From NCBI RefSeq assembly GCF_000315625.1, contig NW_005434603.1:332235-381436 (forward strand): 49,202 bases of DNA, in the 5' to 3' direction. Shown piece by piece: positions 48,164 through 49,202 of this stretch (within the stretch, counting starts at the first letter, position 1; each line of letters begins with the position of its first letter). The notes under the pieces are model-generated. The model did not search any database and had not been told where the DNA came from. It worked only from the letters and a program-made list of their open reading frames with translations. This DNA is from Guillardia theta CCMP2712 (lineage: Eukaryota; Cryptophyceae; Pyrenomonadales; Geminigeraceae). Position numbers and translations under genes: made by a program.

Positions 48164-48857
48164 ATGATCGGAGGGAGCGGGGGAGAATGCAGGAGGTCGG
48201 AGGAGGTGGAGGTTTCGGTGATCATCCCTTGCTACAACGCGATCCGATGGCTGGAAGAGGTAACAAGGGAAGGGAAGAACATGATTGGAGGAGGGAGGGA
48301 GGGAGAGGAAGGAGAGGAAGGAGAGGACGGAGGGAGAGGACGGAGAGGAAGGAGAGGACGGAGGGAGGGGAGAGGAGAGGAGGGAGAGGAGGAGGCATGA
48401 GGGAAGGGAGGAGGCATGAGGGGGCTCATTTTGGAGGCAGTGTCTGTCTTCATGTCTGCTTCAAGACTTCCAAGGGACGATGGAGGTTTCCATCTTCGAC
48501 GACTCTTCTTCTGACGGCTCCGACCTCTTCATCCGGTACCCTCCTGCTCTCGCTGCCTCCCTCACCAGCGGCAGGTCGTGGGAGGAAAAGTTCCGGGCCC
48601 GAGGCATCGGGTTTGTGGCTAACGGGAACCGTTGGGAAGAGAACGAGGATAGAGACGAGGAGGCGCCTCCTGGTACCTGCATGCTGTTGAAGCTGCGCAC
48701 TGATGCGTGAAGGAAGGAGGAGTAGGACGCGCGAAGAACAAGGTGGAGGAGGAGGAGCGAAAGCGGTAGGGAAGTCACTCAAGCACAGGCAGTGGCGCAG
48801 AGCTCAGGGAAGTTCTTGTGCTTCCTGGACGCGGATGACATCATGCTGCCCCACCGC
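48164..48857 (+). CDS. B3GNTL1-like family 2 glycosyltransferase, 5' part
   Basis: Exons 48164-48259, 48441-48535, 48575-48672, 48717-48742, 48789-48857, then a donor GTGAGTC into an intron that runs off the window. The translated order is VEVSVIIPCYNAIRWLEE | CLSSCLLQDFQGTMEVSIFD | DSSSDGS | WEEKFRARGIGFV | GVGRAKN | AVAQSSGKFLCFLDADDIML. It matches UDP-GlcNAc:betaGal beta-1,3-N-acetylglucosaminyltransferase-like protein 1 almost block for block, including QDF(E/Q)GTME(L/V)S(V/I)F and AVAQSSG-LCFLD. The GT2 nucleotide-binding Asp and the DXD-like LDADD are present. Introns after the first (181 nt, purine-rich) are 39-46 nt. The start is the first ATG in frame (48164), giving a short Gly-rich lead before the first strand. 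The 39-nt intron is a multiple of three and could be retained. Confidence 0.85.
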
Positions 48858-49202
48858 GTGAGTCGAAGAGAAGAGAAAGAGAAAGAGAAGAGAAAGAGAG
48901 AAGAGAAAAAGAGAAGAGAAAAAGAGAAGAGAAAGAGAAAGAGAAAGAGAAGAGAAGAGAAGAGAAAAAGAGAAGAGAAAGAGAAAGAGAAAGAGAAGAG
49001 AAAGAGAAGAGAAAAAGAGAAGAGAAAAAAGAGAAGAGAAAGAGAAAGAGAAGAGAAGAGAAAGAGAAGAGAAATAGAGAAGAGAAGAGAAAGAGAAGAG
49101 AAGAGAAAGAGAAAGAGAAAAAGAGAAGAGAAAAAGAGAAGAGAAAAAGAGAAGAGAAAGAGAAATGAGAAGAGAAAGAGAAGAGAAAAAGAGAAGAGAA
49201 GA
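48858..49202 (+). repeat. Intronic GAGAA/GAAAAA purine array to the window end
   Basis: Interspersed AGAGAAGAGAAAAAGAGAAG units, purine-only on the + strand from about 48867 to the end, inside the intron that follows the LDADD exon of the GT2 gene. Confidence 0.9.

Overview
This is a nuclear chromosome segment of a eukaryotic alga, and a cryptophyte resembling Guillardia theta fits best. Genes are dense and rich in very short GT-AG introns, mostly 41-54 nt. One gene opens with a signal peptide ending just before a phenylalanine, the form of plastid leader used by algae with secondary red plastids. Another couples a signal peptide to a cytosolic-type 80S translation factor, which makes sense if a second eukaryotic cytoplasm (the periplastid compartment) exists. 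The species is inference. Exon models were built by eye from splice signals, phase and family similarity. Models described as closing in frame were checked by exon-length arithmetic only.

Layout. 1-2178 (+): 3' part of a GNL1-like circularly permuted GTPase. 2278-3242 (-): replication protein A 32 kDa subunit, first exon not found. 4341-6136 (+): TruA-type tRNA pseudouridine synthase, 12 exons. 6137-15380: gene-poor tract with GC-rich islands, a pair of small convergent genes sharing a 170-nt identical 3' half, and a 334-nt direct repeat. 15381-18394 (+): PTEN-like lipid phosphatase with an N-terminal PH and a C-terminal SH3 domain. 18553-19361 (-): TMEM234-like membrane protein. 19856-35122 (-): very large secreted or surface protein with many fibronectin III-like modules and a laminin-G-like module, containing a 100-N assembly gap. 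35575-36564 (+): DENR-like reinitiation factor with signal peptide. 36864-38023 (-): GT25-like glycosyltransferase. 38024-41133: G-rich degenerate repeat DNA and another GC island. 41134-43735 (+): predicted plastid protein with UVR motifs and a TolB-like propeller. 43792-45142 (-): Erv46/ERGIC3-like cargo receptor. 45143-48163: minisatellites, another GC island and a weak sulfotransferase-like fragment. 48164 to the end (+): 5' part of a B3GNTL1-like GT2 glycosyltransferase.

The genes form no operon. Several share the endomembrane system (Erv46, GT25, the secreted FN3 protein, TMEM234), two are predicted to be sent to the plastid complex, and the rest are housekeeping (RPA2, TruA, GNL1). Simple repeats are concentrated in introns and intergenic DNA. 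The points most worth following up are the PH-PTEN-C2-SH3 fusion, the signal-peptide DENR, the FN3 protein with its recurring Gly-Phe-Glu motif, the inverted gene pair, and the dispersed GC-island family.
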